This document shows positions 22,370-36,079 of a stretch of 64,000 nt of DNA, piece after piece; the first letter of the stretch is position 1, and each line of letters starts with the position of its first letter. The position numbers and the translations under genes were made by a program. The notes beneath the pieces are model-generated. The model searched no databases, was not told the origin of the DNA, and saw only the letters and a program-made list of their open reading frames with translations. The stretch lies in NCBI RefSeq assembly GCF_019649055.1, contig NW_026570272.1, forward strand, positions 434,001-498,000, read 5' to 3'. This DNA comes from Paramacrobiotus metropolitanus (lineage: Eukaryota > Tardigrada > Eutardigrada > Parachela > Macrobiotidae).

Positions 22370-23594
22370 CGGACATTTTGTACACGTGCACTGTTAGATC
22401 GGTTTTAGACATATAGCGTTATAACTCGGCAAAGTTTTAATCAGGCGGTAAGAAATGATTTGCGTCTGTTCCGCTGCTGCGGCGTCGGGCTGTCTGAAAC
22501 GGACTGAAAGGTCACGGGCCACGGGCAGGCCTGTGCGGAAACGCCGGCCGCCTTCGCTGCGTAATACTGTCTGTTGAGTGTTGGCCTTCCTGCTCGCATT
22601 GCCCAGAAAACTTTAATTTCTGCTCTTCAAATAATCTGCCTAAATTAAAATACAATTTTCTCGCAATTTATCGCTAACAGACAGGCCGTGTAAATTTCAT
22701 AGCAGCCGTGTTAGCGTTTGTACTCTGCAGTGTGTGTAGTGCACAACCGGAAAAATTAAATTTTTAACGAAATAAATATAATAATAACGAAATAAGAATA
22801 TCACGCCAAAAAATTAAAAGAAAATTAAATACAAAATAAATTAATACACGTTAAATTGTAAATATTAACTAAATTTATTTAAATTTACTATATCTACGAG
22901 GCAAATCATATGCCAATAAAATTAAATGTAGATGGAAATGTTGATTGTTGTAATGGGTACGATCCCCGATCAGGATAGCATAGAGGAAGTGTTTCTTTTG
23001 TAAACGCCGTTTTGTTCTGGACTTCTGGTGCATAGTTTCTACTCGTACCATGATACTTATTAAAGATTATTAATATTAGATGAAAAAAAAACTCGCAGAA
23101 ATTGGTGGATGAGCGGATGCAGGAATTTGCGCTTCAAGCGCGATGTTTATTCGTACGTAATTATAGCGCCGACAGAATCAGCGGAAACAAATGCCCATCT
23201 ATCCGATCCGTAACTTAGCGCGCAACAATCAAAAGATACTCGGTAAAACAGCCAACCGAACTGACGCACACAGCAAAACAACAACCAACCAGCAAAAGCA
23301 CAACCAGCAATTTCCCTTGAACGCAGTGTAAATCCCGCCCACAAAATCAAACATTAATTAGTGTAAATCCATAGAAAAAGAAAACAAAATGTAGCATCTA
23401 TCTGTCAGTCCGTATTAATTGCCCATTAGTGAATTATTCTATTTTCTTAATGCCTGGGATAAAGTCAATCGAATGGCATCGCATCGACGCCAGTGACAAG
23501 AGGGAAGCAGAGGAACCAAACGACCGTTGAATTCACTCAATCAGTCGGCGCGGCAGTCATCCGTCTTTGAATCAAACGCTGTCCGTCACGGAAT
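22370..23594. other. AT-rich intergenic region
   Basis: No gene seen. About 22740-22880 is almost pure A/T (AATTAAA, AAATAA words). The right end includes the 3' flank of adducin (minus strand). Confidence 0.6.
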
Positions 23595-26500
23595 TCACAA
23601 TTCGGACTCGGTGGGGTTGTGGTTGACGTGGGGGCTGCTGGAGGTGCTGTCGCGGGACTTCTTCCGCCCCAAGGAGAAGGAGGGGATGCGGAAGCCCTTC
23701 TTCTTCTTCTTCTTCCCGCCCTCCAGCTCACCCGAGTCCAGCGTGTCCGACTTCTTCATCTGCACATTCAACACACATATTCAGAACATAAGCACCTTCC
23801 TTAATGAATAAAACGGCCAAAAACAAGCGGGCTGACCCCTCGCTGCGAGGCCGGCGACTGCGGCTCGCTGCCGGTCAAGTCCTCGTCGGCGCTCTCGTGC
23901 CCGCGCTCACCGTTGCCCGGGGAGTCTAAACAACACAAAGAAAAAGCTGGCACTTCAAGCGCCACATCGACAGCAACGCAAAAACAGCAAAACAACACCA
24001 CGCACCCGTGCGCAACCCCGGGGGCGCCTTCCGGAAGGGGTACGTCCCCGCGCGGTCCACTAAACACCACGCAAAATCAGGAAGAACCAAACGGCAACAC
24101 AACCATGCACATGCCAACCAAAAAACATTCCCCAATCAAGCCTTTTCCGGTCGCCTACCTTTGCCGAAGCGGTCCGACTTGGAGCGGGTGAAGGCGGAGT
24201 TGGGCGTCACTACAAGCACGGCACGGCACTCAACCACGGTCTGGCGCATGCACCACCACCCCCGGGGGGTCGCTTACCTTCGCTGCGCGGCGCCGGCGGC
24301 GTGCGCGGGCGTCCGGTGGGGCCGCCGTGGGTTCCGTGGCCGGCCGGCGGGATGACGGGGCCGGAGGCGCTGTGGGCGTCCGCCCGCGGGGAATGTGCGC
24401 GCGGCTGCTGCTGCTGTTGGCCGCCCTGGGCGTGCGGCGTGCTGAGGCGCACCTCGTAGCCGTCGTCGGGGTGGCCAGTGCGCTTCTTCTGCTCCACCTC
24501 CAGCAGGTAGGCGTCCACCTCCTCGGGCGTGGCCGAGTCGAAGGGGTTGCGCTGGTACTGGCTCTTGTAGGCGCCCACGTTGTGCTGCTGGTCGCGCCGG
24601 ATGATGCCCTTGGACACGGCGCCCACCGTGATCAGCCGGTCGCCCTGCCCGCTCACCAGCGCGTCCTGCAAAACAACCACACAATTTAGCTAGTTTATCG
24701 TGTCATTTCTGTTTAGCAATTTATTTGCTAATATAACTGTCGAATATACAGCTTCTTACGGGCATTTTCTCGGCTTCATCCCAGGTGAGTCCCTCCAGCA
24801 CGCGGGACTCGGGTCCGCTGGAGATGATGCCCTGGTTGCGGCGCTCCTTCATCTGCTGCTGCTTCTGCTTGAACTCCTTGGCGCTCGTGCCGGCCGGCGA
24901 GAACTGCAGGTTGCCCACGCGGATCGGCGTGCCGCCCGGCGACGGACTCGTCGGGTCCGACACCCACTATACACACCGACAAGAATGCAAATTAATAGAT
25001 AAAATGCAGAATAATAATTTCAATAATACTAATGAATTAATGGACGGACCTTGGTGATCTTCTTGGGCTCGTTGGTGCCGGTCTCGAGGATCTCCACCTT
25101 CTGGTAGGCGTTGGGCGTGTTCAGCCAGCGCACCTTGTCGCCGGCCTTCTTCCGCTCGATCATCAGCTCCTTCAGCAACGCCCTGCCAATGCAATCATCC
25201 ACATATAAAGAACAGCGAGACAAACCAATTAAATCTGAATAAATCACCCGAATTTGTCGTCGTCGAAGCCGTAGGCGAAGGAGCTGGCCGTCGGCGGCAC
25301 CTCCACGTCCTGGTTGGCGCGCGGCTTCCCCGACTGGTCGGCGCGCACCAGCGGACTGCGGTACACATACCCCGTCTTGTAGCCCTGCAAAAGACAACCT
25401 CAAGACCAACTCTAATGGGAAAATGGACAAAACACGCACCATTCCGTCGAGCCAGCGCATCCAGGCCTCGAACTCCAGCTCCCCGATCTTCCACTGCCGC
25501 CGGCCCTCGCCGCGCGACGCCGAGTCGACGCCGGCGCCGCCCCGGCTGGCGATCTGGTGCGCCTGCTTCCGCGCCTCCTCGCTCATCATCGTCAGGTTGT
25601 CGATGCCGCTGGCCATGGCTTTCACCTGCACAAATCCTTCTTTTATCCACCGAACGTCAAAAAAACCCCGCTTAAAACACGCACCTGGGTCTCACACGCG
25701 ACGTGCAGTTTGTAGGCGTAGAAGAGCGCCTCCTCGATGCTCTGGCCGCACGCCACCACCCCGTGGTTGCGCAGGATCATCACTTTGTTGAACGGGCCCA
25801 GGTTGCGGATGATCAAATCGCGTTCGCGCTCGTCCACCAGGATGCCGCCGTAGTCGTGGTAGCTCACCTCGCCGACGATGGCCGCCTCCTGGCTGATCGG
25901 CAGCAGTCCGCACTTCATGCTCGACACCTGCGCAATAATCGTTACAACACCGGCGACCAAGGAGCAGGGAGAAAGGGGGCTCACCGCGGCGCAGACGGGC
26001 GTGTGGAAGTGGATGACGCACTTGAGATCCGGCCGCGCGCCGTGGATGGCCGAGTGCAGCAGGTAGCCGGCTAAATTAATCCCCAGCGTGGTGCTGCCGT
26101 TGTCGACAATGTCGCCGTTGAGGTGCACCTTCACCAGCGAGGAGGCCGTCACCTCGCTGTACAGCATGCCGAAGGGGTTGATCAGGAAGTGGTCGTGCTC
26201 CTGGCTCACTCGCACCTAAACCGCCACTCACCGTTATTTATTTACAAAAATTCCAAGTAAATCCTAATTAAATTGTAAATCAATTATAAATAAATTCTAA
26301 TTAAATTCTTAATAAATTCTAATTAAATTCTAATTAAATCTAAATAAATTCTAATAAAATTCTAAATAAAGTCTTAACAAATTCTAATTAAACTCTAATG
26401 AAATTCTAATTAAATTTCAATTACTCAGTAAATTCACAGTAAATTAACAGTAAATTCTAATAAAATTCTAAATAAATTCTATTAAAATCCTAATTAAATC

Positions 26501-29337
26501 TGTAATCTGTAATATTCATTTATCATATATTTATTACCAATTTATTCTAACATCTTAATTATATCTGCAATATTAACATTCTATTTAAAATAATTTTTAT
26601 TTGACTGCACATTTCACAACAAATTAAATCTGGGCATGTTTCTGCGCAAACAAATGCCAGAAAAATCGATAAAATTGTTATGAGAATAGTGCAGTGTTTT
26701 GATATGGAAATGGACACATGAAAATGGTACTGGCCAGCGATATAATGAGCGCTGTCCACTCAGCCGACAAGTGCTGGTTGTTTATGCGCGTTCCTCCCTG
26801 ACTAGCGAGACAAACTGCCAGCGAAAGATGATCCCGCTGGCCAGTGCAAACAGGCGCATTAGCCGGCAGTTTGAGCGTGAAATTGCTCCTTGAAAGGCCC
26901 GTTTCGCGGCCCGAAATAGATTACTGACCCCCGGGCCATTCCACAGCCCGCAAACAGCTGCGCCAACTTTATAGAGTAAACTGTAAATCGTAATACAGCG
27001 TAATGCGTGTAAACGCCACGCCAGGGTCACGGCCAACAAACCGCCCCGATTTATCCGCAAAATCACTGTTTTACTAGCGCGAAATATCAGCGGAATTTCA
27101 ACCGGGAAACCAATTCTGATTTTTCTCTTGATTGATTTCAACTGATTTAAGTCTGTTTTTTTTTTTTAAAATGTAAACTGCATTACAAACCTGAATTTCC
27201 AAAATTGAAAAAAACGAGAAAAAAATGTTCAAACTGAAAAAGTGTATTTTAGGAAATAAATAAACGCATGAACAGGTAAAAAATGTACCTGCTAATAAGT
27301 ACAAAGTAGGAAAGTTTAAGGAACGTACCGTGACGTGATTGTAGATGCCCTCGGACCAGCCCAGGAGGTCGATGAGCCGGTAGAGGGCGGCCAGCTTGCA
27401 GCGGAGCAGCTTCTCTCCCTTGGTGTAGTTGAGCGAGTCCACGCCCCGGATGTCGGCGATCGGAATGATAGCGGCACCTGCGAGATGCAATTGCATTGTG
27501 CCACCGTAATCAATTCACACCCAATCGAAGACACACTGACACAATTCCCCATTATTTCCTAACAGCAATACAAGTAATCCAGCGGCCATAAGTAGCCTCA
27601 TATTAAGTAAGCATACATATCCGCTTCCCCTGTCGTTACAGAACCGCTAATTAAATCACGAACTGTCAAAAACTGAGCACGTATTTGTACCGCAGAAAAA
27701 GGAAATTAAAAAAATTAAAACTAAAATATTGAATTCGAATATTCTGGAAATCAAATAAGAAAACTGTAGAAAAAAAACGAAGGCAAAGCCGGAAAAACAG
27801 GAGAAGAAAATGTCTAATTAAATTGTGCTACGTTGATTTGCTGATCTATTGTTTATCTGCTTATTCATGGAGAAAGGCAGAAGTGGAAGCTGACAGCGAT
27901 ATCGTTAATCCAATCTAAATGAAGCCTCTCCAAATGAATGATACAGTGTCTTTGATTAATTGACTTAGCCGCAGTATGGCCATTACAGCGGAAGCGCTGG
28001 CCGCAGAAAGCGACAGTGTTGCTGCAGTAAGAATCTCGCTGGAAGTGGACCAAACCGATCGATAAACGCCGCTATCAAAGCCCCATTGACGAGTGAGCCT
28101 CCCTAAAACAATCGCCCTGACGCACTACGCAGCCCCTTGCAAGTTCTGGCCCGCACGTCAGAACACAGACTGCCGGCCTACATTCCCTGCCCGGCAAATC
28201 GATTTTCCCCGCAAATGCCATCCAACTGCCAGACGCCTGTGCAACCGGGAGCCAGCAACACGCTAGCCCGTTCTAACAGCAACATATTCTCCTTTTTTCC
28301 TCTTCCCTCCAGCTTAACGAATTAATACAATCAGGCAGGCAAGGTCAGCGACAAAAAGAGAATTGGCCCCCAGTTGCAACTTGCCATCGAAATGCAATTT
28401 TTAAAGGATTTCGACAAAAATTCCATCGCAAAAAAGCCCCTCAATGATCAGTCCACCAAAAATCAACAAGCAAAACTGCCAGAAGTTATCCCATTCGTCC
28501 TCTACGCTTTTTCCTAATTTATACAAGGAATTTCCTTAAAAAGCTCGACCCATCAAATCAAAAAATTTCTCATTAAGAAAAAGTTTTTCTCTACCATCAA
28601 CTTGCGAGGAAAATAAGAACAGCAAAAACTAGAAAAAAACAATTTCAATCGTTGCCGCGATACTAAACGCCCAGTGAAGAGTGTTCACCTGGCTAAAAAT
28701 TAATAAAAAAAAGCCTACAAGACGCCATTTATCTATCCCATTTTTTCTCGATTCTAATAACTTCGTACAGATTAATTTCATAATTTACCTACTTCATTTA
28801 ATTTGCAAGCTGCATTGATTAAAATCATTAAATCTAATAATTCCTAAGCAAGAAGACCGATAAAAATAGCAAAAAAACACACTCAGGAACGTGGCTAAGA
28901 AAATGAGAAAACATATATCATTAAAAAATAGCAGAAACATATTATATGAAGAAATGGTAGAAAAATTCTTGTGAATAATTAATTAAACAGGACGTACCTC
29001 TCGGGGCGCGCGCACTGTTGAGGAGACCGGCCTGGTTGAACCGGTTCTGCGGCAGGACCAGCTCGGAGATCTGCTGCAGCGCCAGCAGCGACGTGGGGTT
29101 GCAGCCGGTGTTGAGGGCGTCCTGGATGATGGCCTCCAGCTCGTCGCGGAAGGCCGCCGACTTGAGCACCGCCGTGACGCGCTCGCGCCGCTTCATCTCT
29201 TCCAAATCCTCCGCCACGTCCGCCGGCCGCTGCAGCTGCCGCACGTACTCGGGATCCTCGGGGTCAAAATCCTCGCTCATGAAGCGCTCCCCTGGGGGCG
29301 GGTGCCCGTTGGCCTTCCCGTTCATGTGCTCCGTCAT
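23595..29337 (-). CDS. hts: Adducin (hu-li tai shao / ADD family)
   Basis: Adducin caps actin filaments and links spectrin to actin under the plasma membrane. Twelve coding exons: 28998-29337, 27329-27477, 25985-26215, 25685-25927, 25440-25625, 25248-25384, 25050-25182, 24760-24966, 24278-24665, 24159-24209, 23837-23925, 23595-23759. They sum to 773 codons and every junction keeps phase. The N-terminal head (LLALQQIS) is followed by the class II aldolase-like domain ([72 protein letters not shown]). The neck has WLNTPN, and the Pro/Ser-rich tail ends in a lysine run then GFRIPSF, the MARCKS-related calmodulin/actin-binding segment. The ATG chosen is the first in frame (MTEHMNGK). Length matches the family. 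Introns range from about 50 nt to 1.5 kb. 5' UTR exons probably lie further right. Confidence 0.95.
26240..26510. repeat. Degenerate AAATTCTAATTA repeat in an adducin intron
   Basis: About 20 imperfect copies of an 11-13-bp A/T unit around AATTCTAATTAA. Confidence 0.7.
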
Positions 29338-32300
29338 GGCTCCGACAATGATCGACAACTCACAAGATCATCCGCACTGCAACCAGATTGCCGTCAGAAT
29401 GGAAAAGCATCGGCATTTAAGTGTAATCGCGCGATAATAAAATTCCACTTAATCATCCAGTAAATAATTGGCACTAAAATACTCCAGGTTCCTACTAAAG
29501 CTAGAAAAACGCGGAATCAATCAGCGCATAAAAGAGAAATCAGATTACGAGCTGCTGCGCCAGCACATTTGATTAAGATGCGTAAAACGGAATAGCGCCT
29601 GCGCGACACAGTCGGGTGAGCCCATTCACGGCGAATCTGCCAGTTGCAACAAGAGCAAAGAGCAGCCGGCACCTGCGGATACGTTGAGGATGGATTCAGT
29701 GCATCTGTCTGTTAGGCAGGAAAGAAAAATGCACTGGCAACGGCGTGCCCGGCCCCGCTGCCAATCACAGCATACAACACACACTCTCGTCGCTGCTAAA
29801 CGCGTGTACTACACTGCGCTCACTGCGGGAACACGTCTGTTGACAAAGACAGCAGCATGTCCGACAAGCCAGTGAAGCTGCAGCGAAACGCACTTAAACA
29901 AGCAACATACCAGCCTCAATCGCTGCAGATCCTTCCCCGTCGCATTTTAAAACGAGATGATGCAGCGCTTGCGTTGCTCGCCTCGCTCTTCACCGGTTAC
30001 AGTAGTTCAGTTTTTAATATTTTAAAATTAAGCAGAATAATTATTTATTCAATCTGCGAAGCGCAGATGTTGCCAACAAAATGATTTATTTATACATATA
30101 ACGCGGAAATCAGAAAGGGAAATATTCAGGCACACGCGGAGCGCTGGGAGTTGCGGCGATCGATAAGCAGGATCGTATCGGTATAAGAGTATACGCGGGT
30201 GTATGTATATATGCCAGTGACAGGCCGACAGCGAGAGGAAAGATCAGATCAAACGGTTATAGGCTCTCTTCCTACTCTACAATACACAGCCGTTGCAGCG
30301 GAAGTGGGCGGGACTGGCGCTGGCTGCTGCCCCGCATCCGCTGCCGCGCGGCAGCGTCAGAAGCAACAACCTGCGCAACTGGCAGCGGGACAGCGCAGGA
30401 CCGGAAGCGGCAGTCCTGGCTCGCAGAAAGCAAACATTCCACGTAACGGCCTACGTTACGCTCATACGCTGCCAGCAGAAAATACTTCGCAACACATCGG
30501 CCGCAGAATTGAACCGGTAGTGCGTACGCACTCAATTCACAATCACATCACTCAATCAACCTCATCCAGGCTACGCTGCGGCACAGCAAAACATTTCCCC
30601 ACCGCGTTTTCTCTACGGAATCACTGGACCGGCACTAACTCATCCCTAAATTCTGCTGAATAAGGAATCACTAACCAAGTCGTTGTGTTGTACAGTTACA
30701 GACATTTTGAAGGAGTTTCCGATGAAAAATAGCACTTTTTCCACAGTTCATGCGAATCTTAACCACAAAATTACGGTAAAATACATTATGCACTCCATTC
30801 TGGAATTTATATCCAATTTTCCAACTTGTAGAAAATAACCAAATATAGCAATAGTGTATTATCCATTTAAACCTGACAAGAAGAAAAACAGATAAAACAG
30901 AAACTATTCACCGTTGCAATTTAACAGTATATCATCACTGTATATGAGCGAAAAATAAAAATAAAGTAAAGAAAAATAAAAATGCTCCAAAATAAAAACT
31001 GCTGCTTATTGTATGCGCTGTATTTTTAATTTTAAGATAAAGGGAAAATAAAAATCCCTATTTGCAAACCAGGAACTCACCGGTTTACAAAGATATCACT
31101 CATAATAAGAAAATAAAATCTCTTACAAGATTATTCAAGAAATTCAAACGTCACAGACAGCGAGATGTCTCGTGTTGAGCAGCAGCGCCATCCAATTGTG
31201 TTTAGCTGCGCAGGCGATGAATCTCAATTGCTGCCGGTATAAAACCAGTTAATTCCAGCCCATTCACACACTCCAGCCTGCAAACGCCGCATCGCCGTAA
31301 CCAGCGAGCAAAGTACAGCAAAATCAAGTACGAGCACAGGAAATGCGCCGGCGCTGCACTGCCAGTATCTGTACATGTACTTGTACTGAATCTACGCGTA
31401 GCGGAAGGAATTCTCAAATGGCACTATTAGCCGACAGTATCCATATCGCATTCCTGATAACACAACCAACTCGCCACAGTTTCCGAGCCCTGTCGATTCC
31501 GGCCCCGACGCAATCGTTTGCTTTACAAACGGCTAAATTTATCCATTCGCTCCGCTTAAAACCTCCTAATGAACCATTTGCAACAGGGACGTTTTTCTCC
31601 GCTGACATGTCAGCCACATTTCTGGGTCAACGCCGAACACGGACCACCAAAATGCCAAATATTTTCTCACCAACCGAAACATTTCGCCATCATACAAATA
31701 AACTACTTGAACGGTTAAGCATTTATTATGAGGAAATTTCTAGCCTTTATTATGAATCCGGTAAAATAATCTGAGCGGAAACAGACAGAACGATACTAAA
31801 ACAAATCAAATTCAATCACATTCGGTTGTAAACTGAACTATCAACATGCTTTAATAATTTCCAAATAAATCTAAATCAAATAGAAAGATATTCCAGAATT
31901 TCACGCGCTGATTTCAAAGCTAAAAAAATAAAACCAAAAAAATTAATTCGAAAAATTTTTAAAATTCAGCAAATTCAGTTCATAATTTGTGACAAATGTA
32001 CTTAAGTACTTAATTAATTTTCAAACAAAATTAAAATTACCTATAAGAAATTTTTGAGAATTTTTTAATGGAAAGACAGAATTTCTCGCACTCACTCCAG
32101 TTCAAACGACGTCTACGCATTTGGAGTGGTAAATGCGTGGGCCAGCGATCGGCTGACCGATACTGCGATCATTGATCAACGCCATAAAAACCACCGGAAG
32201 TGCAACATGAAAATCCACTTCCGCCCGTCCAATCAGATGGCCAGGCCATAGGCGTACTCTACGGCTGTACCACACACAATTACACAATCTGCTCGTTGCT

Positions 32301-35300
32301 ACGCTGTTCATCGACATACACTGCAATAAAAAAAATGCGGCATTCTGGCATTCCTCATCTTACAACCGGCAATTATGACAGTCAGATGCTAACAAAGAGA
32401 AATCTGCATGACAATGCGCCAGTGGCCGCGGGACGCGTGCGGCAGGCGAGCGACAGGTGCAGCGCATAATCGGCGAACAAGGGACAACTTGAAAAGTGCC
32501 CGCACAGCACAACACTCGATTATTACTATTTGTTATTGCGTTATGTAAGGCAGGATGGACCGGCGTCATCCTCGTTGAGAGAACGAGAAGTGGGTGTTTT
32601 GACTGCTTCTCGACACGAACGTGTGCAGCGTTTGTTGTGGAGTGCATAACACCTCCAGGTTACAAATAATTGTAACATACTCACTACCATGCACCGATAT
32701 GATTAATTGCGGCATTGTGGCACTGTCGCCTGCCAACAACAGCTACAACCACCTCAATGGACAATTCATCAAAACTGCGGAAAACCTGATTGTCACGCGT
32801 CCACAAAATTCAAGAATAAAACTGAAAAATTAACCTGAGAAATTGAGTAAAGTAGCCTTCAAAAAAGGCTTTAAACTGGAGAAATCCTTCCTTACATCAC
32901 GGCAAAACACTGCTCGTATTAATTTTTAAATAAATTTTTTTAGCATGACGATAATTTTTCAAAGCTGCGAAAACAGTGATTGTGGCGCCCTGAAATTCCA
33001 GCTGAAATTAATCAACTTAAAAACAGTTTTGTAAACTCGAAAAATCACTAAAATCACGGAAACAAATCGCTCGTATTTTAAATGAACATTTTAACGATAA
33101 ATGACAGCTTATAAAAATGAGGCACAACACGGACGAAATCCATTAAAAATGTAATAACAAAGTAAAAAATACGCTCGTACCTCGCAACAGTGCAATAAAA
33201 TCCAGAAAAACTCGCTTCGACAACAGTGCAGGATTATATAATGAACGAGGAAACGCGGTGCTCGCGAGTGAGAAGCCGGAGGCGTATGCGTGCCAACGCA
33301 ATACATACACAACTTGCAAGCTGCAAGACCAACGCGAAACGACTGCATTTGCACCGTCCCCGATTACCGCATGCTAATCGGCACGCAGCGCACTGCAGCA
33401 ACCAGCGGCGCTGATAAGGCAATCGGGACAATCTCCGCGCAGGTCCAAGGTAAACACGCTGGCGCAGAAATTTATCAAATTACCTGATACGCGCACTGGC
33501 TGGACTTACAGTTAGCTAAATCACACCGTTTTTCCGATGCAGCTACAGACACCGGCACAGCCAGACGCAGACAAACCGTTTACTGTCGCGCTGATTCATC
33601 AACAAACCTCCCGCGGCATTGCGGACTTCCTGCCCATCATTAATTAACTAATTTTATTATTCTTCTAACTGCACGGTTAATTACATATTTTTGCAAACGT
33701 TTTCAAAGAAATTCCAACCTAAAAATTAATCACGTTTTTATTTCTTAAATATTCAACTGCTGCTAAATATTTTCTTAAGCTTTAAAGTTATACAGTTTAT
33801 TAAAAACTGTACACAAATAAATAGTTAGAAGATTAATGGAGTCGTAATTGCGGGACAAATAGCGGTGTTTACCCGCTTAGCACGTAGGCAAACAAGAGTG
33901 TTTACGGGCCGTTGGGATTAAGGATTTTAAAAAGCCGCGAAGAAGTATGTCGCGGCATGGATATCATTAACCGATTGACATGAATAATTGGCGAGGATAA
34001 ATCAAGCCAAACGGCGCATCGCTAATTATAGCCGCAACAACGACGGCGACCGTTTTCCCATCCTCGCGCATTTCAACGCCAACAACATTTCGCTAATTTA
34101 AACAAGCCCAGGGGATCAGAAGCAGCAGCATCCGATCAATCGCCAACCACCCATTCGTTCACCATATTTAATCCCACAATCAGCTTTTTTCTCCTTTTAA
34201 TTACGCCATTAATCTGAACAGTTGACAGTTGTAAATTAAGTAACAAGCACAACATTATACTAAATCATTACACCGTTTGATAAAATAATTAAAAAGACTA
34301 TGTCACTAGTAATTACTGAAAATTGAAAGTTACCTTTAATAAGTATCACATGAGAGCACTAACTAAGTACTAAAAAGAAAATGATTACTTAAAATAAAAT
34401 GATAAAAAAATGATAATGATAATAAAATGATAATTACTTAAAATGATTATTGCACAAATTATCTAATATTGTAGAGTACCTCTTATGTTCGTATCCCACA
34501 TATTAAATTATTAAATCATTTTAAATTATTACACCATAGATTTTCCAATTATCAACTGAAGATCGCTAACAGCTTATTTTTCATCAAATACGTAGGATAT
34601 TATTCCACATAATTATCGATTTTCAATGCCTCAACAAATTTATGCAAAATACAAAACACTAAAATCCAAGAGCACTGGAAATCTGGAATCTAACGGGAAT
34701 CAAAGTGCTGATCTATCTAGAATGTACATTCTGCAGGACTGCAGGTAAGAAAAAGAGGTACTTCGTACAGTACCTGGGAGTTGGAGTGAAGACGTTGTAG
34801 CTTGGTTGGTTGCAGGCTCGATCAGTCTATGATTCCATCACCCTCCAGCGCCCATAACTCGGCTGCGTTATCTTCTTTCTTCCCGTCCTTCCAGTTCTGT
34901 AGAGAGGATATACTGATGATACACTTGGCTTTACCCATGCAAATCCTGTCACCAACCTACCCAACCCGAACCACCGCAAAATGTCAGAAACCACAGGATG
35001 GGAATCGACAGGCCAAAGTTCCAAACGGCTTTCACTGCTGCCAGTCACCGACTCACCGTCAGTGCAAGTACACGGGCTGTGCAGATGCGCACAGTCAACT
35101 GCGGATCAGTGAGGTCTCCCAACCCGACAAATGCAAGTTTCCGTGGAATTAACGTGAGAAAAGCGTGTTTTCCGAATAAAAAGAGGACAATCTAAGGGGA
35201 TCTCGGAAAAGAAAAAATGTCTGCAATCTGAAATCAGAAAATGAAAAATGAAAATCCAAGCAAAGCCGTCAACTCGCAGGCTGTACTGGGATTCCACCAG

Positions 35301-35518
35301 TGGCTTCCAATACCATCAATTTGAATGGCATGGTTTCTATTAGTGCTTTACTTTTTACGGTTTTTATTAGTGCTTTACGGTTTATTTTCACTCCGATCAG
35401 TCAGATGACAAATCAAACGAGATTTGTTGCTTTTTATGTTGTATTTTTTAACTGAATATTGATTATACAATAAAGTCTTGTGCACATATAGTAGCTAAAA
35501 CTACTCATATGGGAAAAA
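29338..35518. other. AT-rich intergenic region upstream of adducin
   Basis: About 6.2 kb. Open frames reach 154 codons but none shows domain content or matched splice sites. A GC-rich patch at about 30290-30420 (with GTGGGCGGG) could belong to the adducin promoter or first exon. A/T simple sequence (AAAATGATAA) occurs near 34380-34450. No RNA gene recognised. Confidence 0.5.
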
Positions 35519-35761
35519 TTAAAAATAAAAGCGCAGTCGTCTGGCATTAACGACAGTTTGACACGGCGCCAGTGGAAGCGATATCGGTGCGGTTGAAACT
35601 TGCCACCAGTTGTTCTCACCGGAAGTTGGTTTGGCCCGACTTTCCTCGTAATTACAACACGGCATATTTTGTAACGGTGCAAATGTTTTGCTAAGAGAAG
35701 ACACTAGCAGTACCAGCGTAACTGCAAGAGGACACTGCATGAGGCTATATACATAGCCCAT
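35519..35761 (-). CDS. Hypothetical small secreted protein
   Basis: 80 codons from ATG (MGYVYSLMQ) to TAA. The N-terminus has a plausible signal peptide (CPLAVTLVLLVSSLSKTFA); the mature part holds CC and one later Cys (APC), a WW pair and a basic end. It has no recognised family and no splice evidence. It lies between adducin and PSMD4 on the same strand. Chance ORF remains possible. Confidence 0.3.
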   Translation of the reverse strand: MGYVYSLMQCPLAVTLVLLVSSLSKTFAPLQNMPCCNYEESRAKPTSGENNWWQVSTAPISLPLAPCQTVVNARRLRFYF

Positions 35762-36079
35762 GACACTACCACTCCTATAATTCCTGTATGCCACATGAGC
35801 AGATTAACAGATTAAATTAGTGAAATTTGGCCAAACTTTATTACTGAAAAGGAAATTACTCTAAACGCAGGGAGTAATCGTACAGGAAATATTCTTACAC
35901 AAAAAACCGCTGTCTTGATATTTAATTCGATTTATTCCAAAATGTAAGTACACAAAATCCTCGTGTTAACCGTACAAAGCGACACGCCGATCGCCGATAA
36001 ACTGAACGAACAACACTTGGAGAAACACGCCCGCCCGTTCCCAGGCGGCGCCGGCGAGGAAGAGAGGGAAGCGGATGGA

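Noticed and set aside
34802-35152. 116-codon plus-strand frame and an overlapping minus frame in the adducin-PSMD4 spacer
   Set aside because: No domain, splice partner or codon bias; typical of chance frames in this region.
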